The position numbers were made by a program, and so were the translations under genes. The notes beneath the pieces were generated by a model, which did no database searches, had not been told where the DNA came from, and worked only from the letters and a program-made list of their open reading frames with translations. 64,000 nt of DNA, from NCBI GenBank assembly GCA_965213845.1, contig CBDCAI010000003.1, positions 248,001-312,000 on the forward strand. The letters are read 5' to 3'. Of the stretch, positions 34,375 to 42,412 are shown piece by piece (positions within the stretch are counted from its first letter, which is position 1; each line of letters opens with the position of its first letter). The stretch comes from JBBROS01 sp965213845. Its GTDB lineage: Bacteria > Pseudomonadota > Alphaproteobacteria > Acetobacterales > Acetobacteraceae.

Positions 34375-36081
34375 ATGAGCAGAACGAGCAGCATGGCCGC
34401 CCGTCTCGGCCGGTTTGGCTTCGGCGCGAAGGTGACGGCCTCGTTTGCCGGGGTGCTCGTGCTGACGGTCGGGCTCGGCTTGTTTTCGCTGGCCCGGGTC
34501 GTTGCGCTCCGCAATGCCGGGGCCGAGATCCGCAACCACGCTTTGCCCGCCACGCGAACCCTGGTGCTGCTGGCCCAGACGGCGGAACGGCTGCGGCTGA
34601 ACCAGTATCTCGTCGGCACGGCCGACTCCCCCGCGCGCCGGGACCAGGTCATGGCGACGGGGATCGAGCAGGAGCATGCGTTCGAGGCATTGCTGGCGGA
34701 GCTGGGGGGCGAGCTGGGCCAGTCCGCCGACCCCGGCGTCATGGCGGCGATCGTCGCGTCCTGGACGCGGTTCAAGGCCGGGTCCGCGGAACTCCGCCGT
34801 GTGGCACCGACCCACGACACCGCTGGCGCGATGGCCTTTCTCGATCGGATCACCCCGGAGATGAACGACTTCCGCCGATCGATCGCGGCCGGGGCCGGCA
34901 GCACGCTGGCGGCCGGCCAGGCGATGGCGGACAGGGCGGACAAGGTCGGCCGGGCGGCCGCCGCCTGGATCATGGCGATGGTCGGCGCCTCCGCCCTGCT
35001 CTGCGGCCTGATCGGCTGGGCCCTCGTGCGCTCCATCTCGCGGCCGGTCGTGCTGATGACAGGGGCGATGCGCGCCTTGGCCGATGGGAGACTCGGGACG
35101 GCGATCCCGTGCGTCGGCCGGCGCGACGAGCTCGGCGGCATGGCCGCGGCGGTCCAGGTGTTCCGCGACGGCATGGTCGAGGCAGGTCGGCTGTCCGAGG
35201 CGCAGCGCGCCGCCCATGCCGCGCAGGAGCGGCGCGCCACGACGCTGACCCGGATGATCGGCGGCTTCGAGACGGATGTCAGCCGCCTCGTCGATGAGCT
35301 GGCGGCCTCCAGCACCGCGATGCAGACGACGGCGCAATCCATGACGGCCACCGCGGAACGGACCGACGGCCACGCGACCAGCGTGGCGGCCGCCGCGGCC
35401 GTCGCGAACGACGGCGTGCAGATGGTCGCGGCCGCGGCCGGGCAGCTGAAGGCCTCGATCGCGGAGATCAGCCGCCAGGTCGGCCAATCCGCAGAGATGA
35501 GCGGGGTCGCGGCCGAGAATGCCCGGCGCACCGACCGGATCGTCCGCGAGCTGTCGGACGGCGCGACGCGGATCGGCGACGTGGTCGGCCTCATCAACAC
35601 GATCGCCGGGCAGACGAACCTGCTGGCGCTGAACGCCACCATCGAGGCGGCCCGCGCCGGAGAGGCCGGCAAGGGCTTCGCGGTGGTGGCCAACGAGGTC
35701 AAGAGCCTCGCCAATCAGACCGCGCAGGCGACGGGCGACATCGGCCGGCACGTCACGTCGATCCAGAGCGCCACGCGGGACGCGGTTTCCGCCATCCAGG
35801 CCATCGTCAGCACCGTCGGGGAAGTCAGCGCCATCGCAGCCTCGATCGCCACGGCGGTCGCGCAGCAGGGTGCCGCGACCGCCGACATCGCCCAGACGGT
35901 GCAGGACGCGGCGCGGAGCACGCGGACCGTCACGGTGAACATGGTGGCCGTGAACGAGGCGGCCAACGACACGGGGCTGGCCGCGACCGAGGTCCTGGAC
36001 GCCGCCGGGCATGTCTCGCGCCGTGCCACGGAGCTGTCCGGCCACGTCGCGATGTTCATCGCCGGCCTGCAGGAGGCCTAG
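34375..36081 (+). CDS. methyl-accepting chemotaxis protein
   Basis: A 568-residue chemoreceptor. The first membrane helix is at about 17-37 (VTASFAGVLVLTVGLGLFSL), a helical periplasmic sensor domain spans about 40-195, and the second helix is at about 198-222 (AAAWIMAMVGASALLCGLIGWALV). A HAMP domain follows (SISRPVVLMTGAMRALADG), then the signalling domain with its hairpin tip VVGLINTIAGQTNLLALNATIEAARAGEAGKGFAVVANEVK (conserved tip, quoted in parts). The ATG at 34375 is preferred because AAGGA lies seven bases upstream; starts at 34342, 34351 and 34357 are in frame. No che genes are nearby. It probably reports to the flagellar system represented by flagellin at 2-3 kb. Confidence 0.92.
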   Translation: MSRTSSMAARLGRFGFGAKVTASFAGVLVLTVGLGLFSLARVVALRNAGAEIRNHALPATRTLVLLAQTAERLRLNQYLVGTADSPARRDQVMATGIEQEHAFEALLAELGGELGQSADPGVMAAIVASWTRFKAGSAELRRVAPTHDTAGAMAFLDRITPEMNDFRRSIAAGAGSTLAAGQAMADRADKVGRAAAAWIMAMVGASALLCGLIGWALVRSISRPVVLMTGAMRALADGRLGTAIPCVGRRDELGGMAAAVQVFRDGMVEAGRLSEAQRAAHAAQERRATTLTRMIGGFETDVSRLVDELAASSTAMQTTAQSMTATAERTDGHATSVAAAAAVANDGVQMVAAAAGQLKASIAEISRQVGQSAEMSGVAAENARRTDRIVRELSDGATRIGDVVGLINTIAGQTNLLALNATIEAARAGEAGKGFAVVANEVKSLANQTAQATGDIGRHVTSIQSATRDAVSAIQAIVSTVGEVSAIAASIATAVAQQGAATADIAQTVQDAARSTRTVTVNMVAVNEAANDTGLAATEVLDAAGHVSRRATELSGHVAMFIAGLQEA

Positions 36082-36193
36082 GCCCCCGAAGGGCTCCGGC
36101 ATGCATGCCCTGACCCGGCAAGGATGAAGCCGCCCGTCATCCGTCCGGAAGGCCGGGCGCGGTGCCCCCGATCCCGGGGCCGCCAGGGTCCCA

Positions 36194-37012
36194 TCACGCC
36201 TGGGTCGACAGCCCCGTCAGCCGCCAGTCATGCACCGGCAAGGGCGCCGGCTGCAGCAGACGCTCATAGAAGCCGACCGGCCAGCGCACGCCGTCGCGGC
36301 CGATGTGGGCGTAGGTATCGACCTCCGCGACCGCGCCGCGTGTGCCCGCCAGGCCGTCGAGCGAGAACCGCACCCGGCGCATCAGCCGCTCGGTGCGGTC
36401 GATGAACAGCGCGACCTGGTCGGTGCCGGACAGGCCGATGCCGGGGGACAGGGTCACACGCAGCACGTCGCACGCATGGGCCTCGCCGTGGACGGCGATG
36501 CGTTCCGGCGCGGCCAGCACCGTGGCGGCGCGGCGCGGCGCCCAGGCGCCGGCGAGCAGCATGGGCCCCAGCAGGAACAGGGCGTAGCCGTCGGCGACCA
36601 GGGCGGCGGCGGCGCGCGCGTCCGGGTCTTGGGATTCCACGCCGTTGAACCAGACGCGGACCGCCCCGGGCGTCGTCGGGGACCAGCGGCGCTCCACGCG
36701 CTTCTCCCCGAGCGGGCCGGTGTGACGCTGGTCGATGGCGCCCTTCGGGATCCGCAGCTGCTCCTCCGACCCGCCGCGGAAACCCGGGTCGATCAGGGCG
36801 GGCTGCAGCCGCCCGACCAGGGGCCGCCACTCGCCCGCATAGGTCACGCCGATCGCGCTCAGCCGCTCGAGCGCCGGCAGGCCCTGGGCCTGGGCGCTGG
36901 CCTGAAGCAGGGCCTCGGCGGCAGGGTTCGTCGTGGGGTCAGCCGGCGGGAACGGGGCGGCGCAGGCCGTCAGGGTCAATGGCAGAGAAAGAAGGGCGCG
37001 GCGCTGGAGCAT
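36194..37012 (-). CDS. lipoprotein of unknown function
   Basis: A 272-residue protein with a lipoprotein signal (RRALLSLPLTLTAC, lipobox LTAC near residue 17). The mature part alternates beta strands and looks like an envelope beta-rich domain (RVWFNGVESQD, VLRVTLSPGIGLSGTDQVALFIDRTERLMRRVRF), reminiscent of lipid-binding LolA-like or DUF-type proteins, but I cannot assign a family. It is divergent from the sigma-54 regulator gene; the TGTC-N9-GACA dyad at 37079 lies between the two and could affect both. Convergent with the chemoreceptor across 112 bases without a gene. Confidence 0.65.
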   Translation of the reverse strand: MLQRRALLSLPLTLTACAAPFPPADPTTNPAAEALLQASAQAQGLPALERLSAIGVTYAGEWRPLVGRLQPALIDPGFRGGSEEQLRIPKGAIDQRHTGPLGEKRVERRWSPTTPGAVRVWFNGVESQDPDARAAAALVADGYALFLLGPMLLAGAWAPRRAATVLAAPERIAVHGEAHACDVLRVTLSPGIGLSGTDQVALFIDRTERLMRRVRFSLDGLAGTRGAVAEVDTYAHIGRDGVRWPVGFYERLLQPAPLPVHDWRLTGLSTQA

Positions 37013-37078
37013 GCGGCATGATGGAGCAGCCGCCGCCGCGGGAAAAGGACGCGCTCACAGCCGAGCCGCGCCCGACGG

Positions 37079-37095
37079 TGTCTTTACAAACGACA
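37079..37095 (+). promoter_or_regulatory. TGTC-N9-GACA dyad upstream of the enhancer-binding protein gene
   Basis: A 17-bp dyad TGTC-N9-GACA, extended to GGTGTC/GACACC on both sides, lies 44 bases before the regulator's ATG. The same core is found in two pairs upstream of sigma-54 promoters at 41.1 kb and 55.9 kb. Its closeness to the start codon suggests autorepression rather than activation. Confidence 0.65.
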
Positions 37096-37138
37096 CCGCC
37101 CGGCGCGAAGGTCGGCCTGGGTTTCGGCACGGAGCAGC

Positions 37139-38818
37139 ATGAACCAACGGGCCAGCAAGCCGGCACCCTTGCGTGATGCGGCCGTCCCGACGCAGTCGGC
37201 CCTCGCGGTCCTCGTCCTCGACCCGGAAGGGGCACCATGCCTGGCCCTCGGCGAGGCCGCCGACCCGCTGTTGCGCGACCTTCTTCTGCGCCACTTCGAC
37301 GCCACCGCCGAGAACGGCCTCGCCACCGTCCGATACGCCGGCCGCCCCCTCATCGTGCTGCGCTGCCGCGTCGGCTCTCACACCCTGTTCATCGTCCACG
37401 CCGCCGACGGATCGGATGCGCTGATCGAGTTCGTCGCCTCCGTCGATTTCGCCTACCCCTTGCTCAACCACATGCTGTCCGACCGCTTCGAGGCCATCAC
37501 GGTCATCGGCGCCGACGGCCGGGTGCGCTACATCAGCCCGACGCATGAAACGTTCTTCGGCCTCAGCCGCGGCGAGGCCATCGGCATGCCGGTCCAGAAC
37601 GTGATCGAGAACACGCGCCTGCACCACGTCGTGCAGACCGGCCAGGCCGAGATCGGGCAGATCCAGGAGATCCGCGGGGAGAGCCGGGTGGTCGCCCGGA
37701 CGCCGATCCGGCAGAACGGCCGGGTCATCGGCGCGATGGGGCGCGTGATGTTCAAGGGCCCGGACCAGCTCCTGGCGCTCAGCCACGAGGTCGCGGCCCT
37801 GAAACGCGAGCTGGCGGTGACCCGGCGCAGACTGTCGGGCGCCCCCACCCAGACCCGGCCGCTCGACATGATCATCGGCCGCAGCGACGCCGTCATGCAG
37901 CTGAAAGCCGACCTGCTGCGCGTCGCCCCGCTCGACGTCGCCGTGCTGCTGGCCGGCGAGAACGGCACCGGCAAGGAGCTGGCGGCGCACGCGCTGCACA
38001 CGCTGGGCCCGCGCGGCGGCGAACGCATGGTGCTGGTCAACGCGGCCGCGATGCCGGCGACGCTCGTGGAGAGCGAGATGTTCGGCTACGACCCCGGCGC
38101 CTTCACCGGGGCGGACCGAAGGGGCCGGCGCGGCAAGTTCGAGATGGCGGACAAGGGCACGCTGTTCCTGGACGAGATCGGCGACATGCCGATCGAGGTG
38201 CAGGCCAAGCTGCTGCGGGTGCTGCAGGACAAGATGGTGGAGCGGGTCGGCGGCGACCGCCCCCGCCGGTCCGACTTCCGGCTGATCTCGGCGACCAACC
38301 GCGACCTGCCGGAGATGACCCGCGACGGGCGCTTCCGCCAGGACCTGTTCTACCGCATCAGCACGGTCGTGCTGCGGATGCCCGCCTTGCGGGAGCGCCT
38401 GGAGGATATTCGCCCGATCGTCGACGACTTCATCCGCTCGCAACCGCGCATCCGCCGCATCGCCGCCGACGTCTACGACCACCTCTCCGATCAGCCCTGG
38501 CCCGGCAACATCCGCCAGCTGCTGCACGAGGTGGAGCGGGCGATCATCTTCGCCGATGGCGACACGCTGCGCCGGTCGCACTTCCGGTTCGACCCCATGG
38601 CGCGGCGCGCCGACCCGGCACAAGCGGCGCCCCCGCCCCCCGCCGTGAGCGCCCCGTCACGCATCCACGACAGCACCCATGTCGTCGCGCAGCGGATGGT
38701 GCGCGAGGCGCTGGTGCGCCTGGATGGCAACAAGCGCCGCGTGGCCCAGGAGCTCGGCATTTCGCGGAGCTACCTCTATCGGCTGCTGCAAACCGCAGAA
38801 CGCGACCAGCCCCGGTGA
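37139..38818 (+). CDS. sigma-54-dependent enhancer-binding regulator (PAS-AAA+-Fis)
   Basis: A 559-residue bacterial enhancer-binding protein. An N-terminal region of about 110 residues is followed by a PAS domain (111-210, FEAITVIGADGRVRYISPTHE), a short coiled coil, and the AAA+ domain (243-470) with Walker A GENGTGKE (273-280), the sigma-54-contacting GAFTGA (320-325), Walker B GTLFLDEIGD and the Arg-finger segment FRQDLFYRI. A Fis-type helix-turn-helix at 525-553 (NKRRVAQELGISRSYLYRLL) binds DNA. All motor motifs are intact, so it should activate sigma-54 promoters on sensing a ligand or partner through the PAS part. Family and nearby sites suggest it controls the operons at 38.8-44.8 and 44.8-55.7 kb. 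Confidence 0.93.
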   Translation: MNQRASKPAPLRDAAVPTQSALAVLVLDPEGAPCLALGEAADPLLRDLLLRHFDATAENGLATVRYAGRPLIVLRCRVGSHTLFIVHAADGSDALIEFVASVDFAYPLLNHMLSDRFEAITVIGADGRVRYISPTHETFFGLSRGEAIGMPVQNVIENTRLHHVVQTGQAEIGQIQEIRGESRVVARTPIRQNGRVIGAMGRVMFKGPDQLLALSHEVAALKRELAVTRRRLSGAPTQTRPLDMIIGRSDAVMQLKADLLRVAPLDVAVLLAGENGTGKELAAHALHTLGPRGGERMVLVNAAAMPATLVESEMFGYDPGAFTGADRRGRRGKFEMADKGTLFLDEIGDMPIEVQAKLLRVLQDKMVERVGGDRPRRSDFRLISATNRDLPEMTRDGRFRQDLFYRISTVVLRMPALRERLEDIRPIVDDFIRSQPRIRRIAADVYDHLSDQPWPGNIRQLLHEVERAIIFADGDTLRRSHFRFDPMARRADPAQAAPPPPAVSAPSRIHDSTHVVAQRMVREALVRLDGNKRRVAQELGISRSYLYRLLQTAERDQPR

Positions 38819-38828
38819 CGCGCGTCGC

Positions 38829-40148
38829 CTAGCCTGCCCGCCCGAGAAGGGCTGCCAAGGCGCGTGCCGGCGTGCCGTCGAGCGCCCACACGGCGCGGGC
38901 CAGCCGCGCCGCTGCATCGGGCGAGCCCATCAACTCGCCGGCCTTGGCTTCGATCTCGATGTCGGACAGCGGCTGCTCCAGGCTGCCGCGCGCATGGATG
39001 ACCCGGGCCTCCTGCGTTCGCCCGTCGGCATAGCGGACCGACAGGGTCGCACTGCCGACCGGGGCCGCCGGATCCAACCGCGCCGTGACCAGGCTCCGCA
39101 GCGCGGCCACCGCCGGGTCGGCCACGACCGCCTCCGAGAACTCGTGCAACCCGGCCTTGCCGAACCGAAGGGCGACCGCGGCGCAATGCGCGATGCTGAC
39201 CCGGGCATCCCGGCTGTTCGTCGTCGCCCGGTCGCCGCGCTCCAGCAGCAGGGGGCTGCCCGACACGGTCACCTCGGCGATCGCAGGCGTCCCCGCCCCC
39301 GCCTGCTGTCGCACGGCAAGACCCGCGTCCACCACGGCGTGCATCACCACACCGCAGGGATAGGGCTTGTAGGCGTTCTGCAGCAGCGCCCACTGCGTCC
39401 CGAGCCCGTCCAGCAGCACGGCGGGGTCCGGCGCCACGCCCATGGCCGGGCCCCAGCCCAGCCGCCCGTCCATCGTGCCTGGCGCCGCCGTATAGCCCCG
39501 CTGGGCCAGCAGGGCCGCCAGCAGGCCGTTGCGCGCGGCGTTGCCGACGCCCACGTTCTTGGCCCCATGCGGCAGGTTCTCGACGAAGCCGCCTGCAGCG
39601 TTCGCCGCGATGCCGATCGCATGGGCGGTGCGGACCGCATCGAGGCCGAGCAGCTTCGCGCAGGCCGCCGCCGCCCCTGCCCCGCCGCAGGTCGCGGTGA
39701 TGTGCCAGCCGCGGGCGTAGTGGCCGGGCGACACGGACAGGCCCATGCGGCAGGCCACGTCCACCCCCAGCGCAAAGGCGTGCAGCAGCGCGGCCCCCGG
39801 CAGGTCCAGCTGCTCCGCCAGGGCCAGCGCCGCCGGCAGCACGGGGGCCGTGGGATGGATGACGGTGGCCAGATGCGTGTCGTCGTAGTCCATCAGGTTG
39901 ATGCCGATGGCGTTGACGAAGGCGGCGTCCAGGCGGTCGAGCCGCTCCGCCCGGCCGATGACGGTGACGCCGCCGGCGTGGGTCGGCAGCACGTCGAGCA
40001 GCGTGGCGATGGCCGGGTCCGCGGCGGACCCGATCGCGCAGCCCAGCCCGTTCAGGATCGAGCGGTGCGCCGCGTTCCGGACGGCCGGGGGGAGCGACGC
40101 CCCCACCGATCCCGCGACGAAGTGTCCCAAAGCCGCCGCGACGCTCAT
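38829..40148 (-). CDS. MmgE/PrpD family protein
   Basis: A 439-residue protein of the MmgE/PrpD family, whose known members are 2-methylcitrate dehydratase, cis-aconitate decarboxylase and an iminodisuccinate epimerase-like group. Recognisable segments are RSILNGLGCAIGSA, NAIGINLMDYDDTHLATVIHPTAPVLPAALALAE (in parts), GVDVACRMGL, GWHITATCGGAGAAAACAKLLGLD and KPYPCGVVMHAVVDA. The Asp-Asp-Thr-His group and the YPCG loop match the family's active site. The ATG overlaps the stop of the beta-hydroxyacid dehydrogenase gene by four bases. It probably dehydrates or isomerises a carboxylic acid in the same regulon; the substrate is not evident. Confidence 0.88.
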   Translation of the reverse strand: MSVAAALGHFVAGSVGASLPPAVRNAAHRSILNGLGCAIGSAADPAIATLLDVLPTHAGGVTVIGRAERLDRLDAAFVNAIGINLMDYDDTHLATVIHPTAPVLPAALALAEQLDLPGAALLHAFALGVDVACRMGLSVSPGHYARGWHITATCGGAGAAAACAKLLGLDAVRTAHAIGIAANAAGGFVENLPHGAKNVGVGNAARNGLLAALLAQRGYTAAPGTMDGRLGWGPAMGVAPDPAVLLDGLGTQWALLQNAYKPYPCGVVMHAVVDAGLAVRQQAGAGTPAIAEVTVSGSPLLLERGDRATTNSRDARVSIAHCAAVALRFGKAGLHEFSEAVVADPAVAALRSLVTARLDPAAPVGSATLSVRYADGRTQEARVIHARGSLEQPLSDIEIEAKAGELMGSPDAAARLARAVWALDGTPARALAALLGRAG

Positions 40149-41035
40149 TGTGTGTCTCCGATGGTGACGCCCGCCCATGTCTCGTACAGTCGGGCCACGC
40201 TGGTGAAGTCCGCCTCGGCCCCGAACGTCGCGGCCGTCATCGCCAGCACCTGGCGCACCGCGCTGCCGACCGGCGTCGGCGCCCCCAGCCGCTCCGCCTG
40301 CTCCAGGCATAGCCGGATGTCCTTCTGCGCCAGCCCGATGGGGAAACCGAAGTCGAAGCGCCGCGTGAGCACCGCATCGGGGAACTTGGCGACGGTCGCG
40401 CTGTTGCGCCCGCTGCCGCCGTTGATCACCGCCAGCATCGCCCGGGGATCGAGGCCCGCCTTGACGCCCATCGCCAGCCCCTCGGCCGTCACCGCCAGCG
40501 CCGCGGCGGACAGCAGGTTGTTCACCAGCTTCAGGATCTGCGCCTGTCCCGCCTCGGGCCCCACATGGTGCGGCGTGCCGAAGCACCGCAACAAGGGCGC
40601 GACCGCCCGATAGGCGCTGTCCGGCCCGGCCGCCATGATCGACAGCGTTCCCGCCGCCGCCCCGGCAATGCCGCCGCTGACGGGGCAATCGAGCAGCCTG
40701 ACGCCGCGTGCCGCCAGCCCTGCCGCCACCGCCACCGCCATCGCCGGCCCGGTGGTCGATAGGTCCGCGACGATCGCCAGCCGGTCGCCGTGCAGGCCGT
40801 CCAGCGCGACGCTCCGGACGATCTCGGGAGTTGGCAGGCACAGGAAGACGATCTCCGCCGCCTGTGCCACGCCGGCGGCCGTGGCTTCGGGCCGGGCGCC
40901 ATGCCGCGCGGCCTCGCCCAGGGTGGCGGCGTCGCGGTCGTGCACATGGACGGCATGCCCGGCCTGCAACAGGCGTCGTACCATCGGCGCGCCCATATGG
41001 CCGAGGCCGACGAAACCCAGCGTCGATTGCACCAT
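40145..41035 (-). CDS. 3-hydroxyisobutyrate dehydrogenase-type oxidoreductase
   Basis: A 296-residue beta-hydroxyacid dehydrogenase. The Rossmann motif GFVGLGHMGAPMVRRLLQAGH opens the protein (residues 7-27). The substrate-binding DCPVSGGIAGAAAGTLSIMAAG is at 116-137, and the catalytic Lys lies in QILKLVNNLLSAAALAVTAEG near residue 169. Enzymes of this family oxidise 3-hydroxyisobutyrate, tartronate semialdehyde or related beta-hydroxy acids with NAD(P). The ATG at 41035 follows a GGGGTGGAG sequence. It is the first gene of a two-gene unit with MmgE/PrpD and has a sigma-54-type promoter at 41094-41109. Confidence 0.9.
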   Translation of the reverse strand: MVQSTLGFVGLGHMGAPMVRRLLQAGHAVHVHDRDAATLGEAARHGARPEATAAGVAQAAEIVFLCLPTPEIVRSVALDGLHGDRLAIVADLSTTGPAMAVAVAAGLAARGVRLLDCPVSGGIAGAAAGTLSIMAAGPDSAYRAVAPLLRCFGTPHHVGPEAGQAQILKLVNNLLSAAALAVTAEGLAMGVKAGLDPRAMLAVINGGSGRNSATVAKFPDAVLTRRFDFGFPIGLAQKDIRLCLEQAERLGAPTPVGSAVRQVLAMTAATFGAEADFTSVARLYETWAGVTIGDTQ

Positions 41036-41093
41036 CTCCACCCCGGTGGACCCCCTGCGTTGCCCGCGCTCCGGGGTCGTTGCTCCCGCAGCT

Positions 41094-41109
41094 TGCAGCG
41101 ACCATGCCA
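41094..41109 (-). promoter_or_regulatory. sigma-54 promoter of the dehydrogenase-MmgE/PrpD unit
   Basis: On the minus strand TGGCATGGTCGCTGCA matches the sigma-54 consensus TGGCACG-N4-TTGCA with the invariant GG and GC at the correct ten-base spacing; only two consensus positions differ. Transcription should start near 41083, about 48 bases before the gene's ATG. The TGTC-N9-GACA pair lies 29-78 bases upstream. Confidence 0.65.
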
Positions 41110-41137
41110 CCCGACGGCCCCCGACGCATCGGCCCCA

Positions 41138-41154
41138 TGTCGTTATCGACGACA
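41138..41154 (+). promoter_or_regulatory. TGTC-N9-GACA dyad, shared enhancer site 1
   Basis: A 17-bp dyad TGTC-N9-GACA with further symmetry (TGTCGT/ACGACA). It sits between two divergent sigma-54 promoters, 33 bases (about three helical turns) from the second copy at 41171. Proposed upstream activating sequence for the enhancer-binding protein encoded at 37-38.8 kb. Confidence 0.65.
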
Positions 41155-41170
41155 CCCTGCGTCTGGGGAA

Positions 41171-41187
41171 TGTCTGCGGTCGGGACA
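41171..41187 (+). promoter_or_regulatory. TGTC-N9-GACA dyad, shared enhancer site 2
   Basis: Second 17-bp dyad, TGTC-TGCGGTCGG-GACA, on the same face of the helix as site 1. It lies 49 bases upstream of the plus-strand sigma-54 promoter. The pair occupies most of the otherwise empty 282-base divergent region. Confidence 0.65.
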
Positions 41188-41235
41188 GGTTCGTCGTTTT
41201 CAGCCGCGGGACGCGCGGATACCATGCCGGTGTGC

Positions 41236-41251
41236 TGGCACATGATGTGCT
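41236..41251 (+). promoter_or_regulatory. sigma-54 promoter of the ABC transporter-SDR operon
   Basis: TGGCACATGATGTGCT has a perfect TGGCAC -24 box and GTGCT -12 box with GG and GC ten bases apart. It differs from the consensus at two positions. Transcription should begin near 41262, giving a leader of about 55 bases before the ATG at 41318. Two TGTC-N9-GACA sites lie at 49 and 82 bases upstream. Confidence 0.7.
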
Positions 41252-41317
41252 GTAAGGAATTGGGCACGTCGAGACGCCAAGCCAGCGGAAGCCCTGGTAG
41301 GCAGGAGGGAACAGGCC

Positions 41318-42412
41318 ATGGATGACCGGGAAACCATGTTCAGGCGCAACGTCATGCTGGCCGGCGCCGCAGCGCTGGTCGCGCCGGGCACGGGCCGGGC
41401 GCAATCGGGAGCCCAGGCGGGGTCCCAGGCCGGGCCCCAGGCCGGGCCGAAGCCCGAGAAGCCGCGCGTCACGATCGGGATCGGCGGCAGCTCGGCCCAG
41501 ATCTATTTCCTGGCCATCAATGCCGCGCGGACGATGGGCCTGTTCACCGCCCAGGGACTGGACCCGGAGTTCGTCGACCTCGGCTCGGGCGCCAAGGGCC
41601 TGCAGGCGCTCGTGGGCGGCAGCTCCGACATCGGGGCGGGCGCGTTCGGCCACACGATCCAGATGCAGGCCAAGCGGGTGGATGTTCGCTCCATCGTGCT
41701 GTTCGGCCAGGTCGGCGGCTACGCCCTCGGCGTCAACAAGGCGCTCGCCGGCAGATACAAGACGCCCGCCGACATGAAGGGCTGGCGCATCGCCATCTCG
41801 GCGCCGGGATCCGAGACGCACATCTTCCTGACCTTGGTCCTGGCCAAGGGCGGCCTGAAGCCCGAGGACGTGACGGTCATCGGCGTCGGCAGTGCCGCAG
41901 GCGCCGTCGCCGCCCTGCGGAAATCGGCCGAGATGCAGGCGATCTCGAACTCGGACCCCGTCATCACGGAGCTGTCGTCGTCCGGCGACATCACCGTGTT
42001 CGACGACACGCGAACGCTCGATGGCACCCTGTCGGTGTTCGGCGGCGCCTATGCGTCGGGGTGCCTGTACGCCAAGCAGGACTTCATCGCCCGCAACCCC
42101 CTCACCGTGCAGGCGGTCGTCAACGCCATGACGCAGTCGCTGGCCTGGTTGCAGACCGCCACGCCCGAGCAGAAGCTGGCCGCGGTGCCCGAGGAATACT
42201 GGCGGGCGAACAAGTCGCTGTACACCGCCATGCTGGCCAACAACGCCGCCAACACGCCCAAGGCGGGGCTCGTCACGCCCGAGATGGTCGAGACGCTGCA
42301 CCGGGCCATCCTGACGCTCGAGCCCGGGTTGCGCAGCGCGACCTTTGACCCCGCCCGGACCTACGACAACAGCTTCGTCACCCGCGCCCTGGCAGGGACC
42401 CGCGCCGGATGA
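41318..42412 (+). CDS. NitT/TauT-type ABC transporter substrate-binding protein
   Basis: A 364-residue exported binding protein of the NMT1/SsuA-like type. The signal sequence has a Tat-like FRRNVML motif and ends near GRAQ; a Gln/Ala/Gly/Pro-rich linker precedes the fold. Landmarks are IYFLAINAARTMGLFTAQGLDPEFVDLGSG, ALVGGSSDIGAGAFGHT, the strand GWRIAISAPGSETHIFL and DPVITELSSSGDI. It delivers an anionic or organic ligand to the permease encoded two genes on. The ATG has AGGAGGGA seven bases upstream. It overlaps the ATPase gene by four bases. A sigma-54 promoter lies at 41236-41251. Confidence 0.9.
   Translation: MDDRETMFRRNVMLAGAAALVAPGTGRAQSGAQAGSQAGPQAGPKPEKPRVTIGIGGSSAQIYFLAINAARTMGLFTAQGLDPEFVDLGSGAKGLQALVGGSSDIGAGAFGHTIQMQAKRVDVRSIVLFGQVGGYALGVNKALAGRYKTPADMKGWRIAISAPGSETHIFLTLVLAKGGLKPEDVTVIGVGSAAGAVAALRKSAEMQAISNSDPVITELSSSGDITVFDDTRTLDGTLSVFGGAYASGCLYAKQDFIARNPLTVQAVVNAMTQSLAWLQTATPEQKLAAVPEEYWRANKSLYTAMLANNAANTPKAGLVTPEMVETLHRAILTLEPGLRSATFDPARTYDNSFVTRALAGTRAG

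Noticed and set aside
41075..41103. Imperfect inverted repeat GGTCGTTGC/GCAGCGACC as a third enhancer site
   Set aside because: It does not fit TGTC-N9-GACA and overlaps the minus-strand sigma-54 promoter, which explains half of it.
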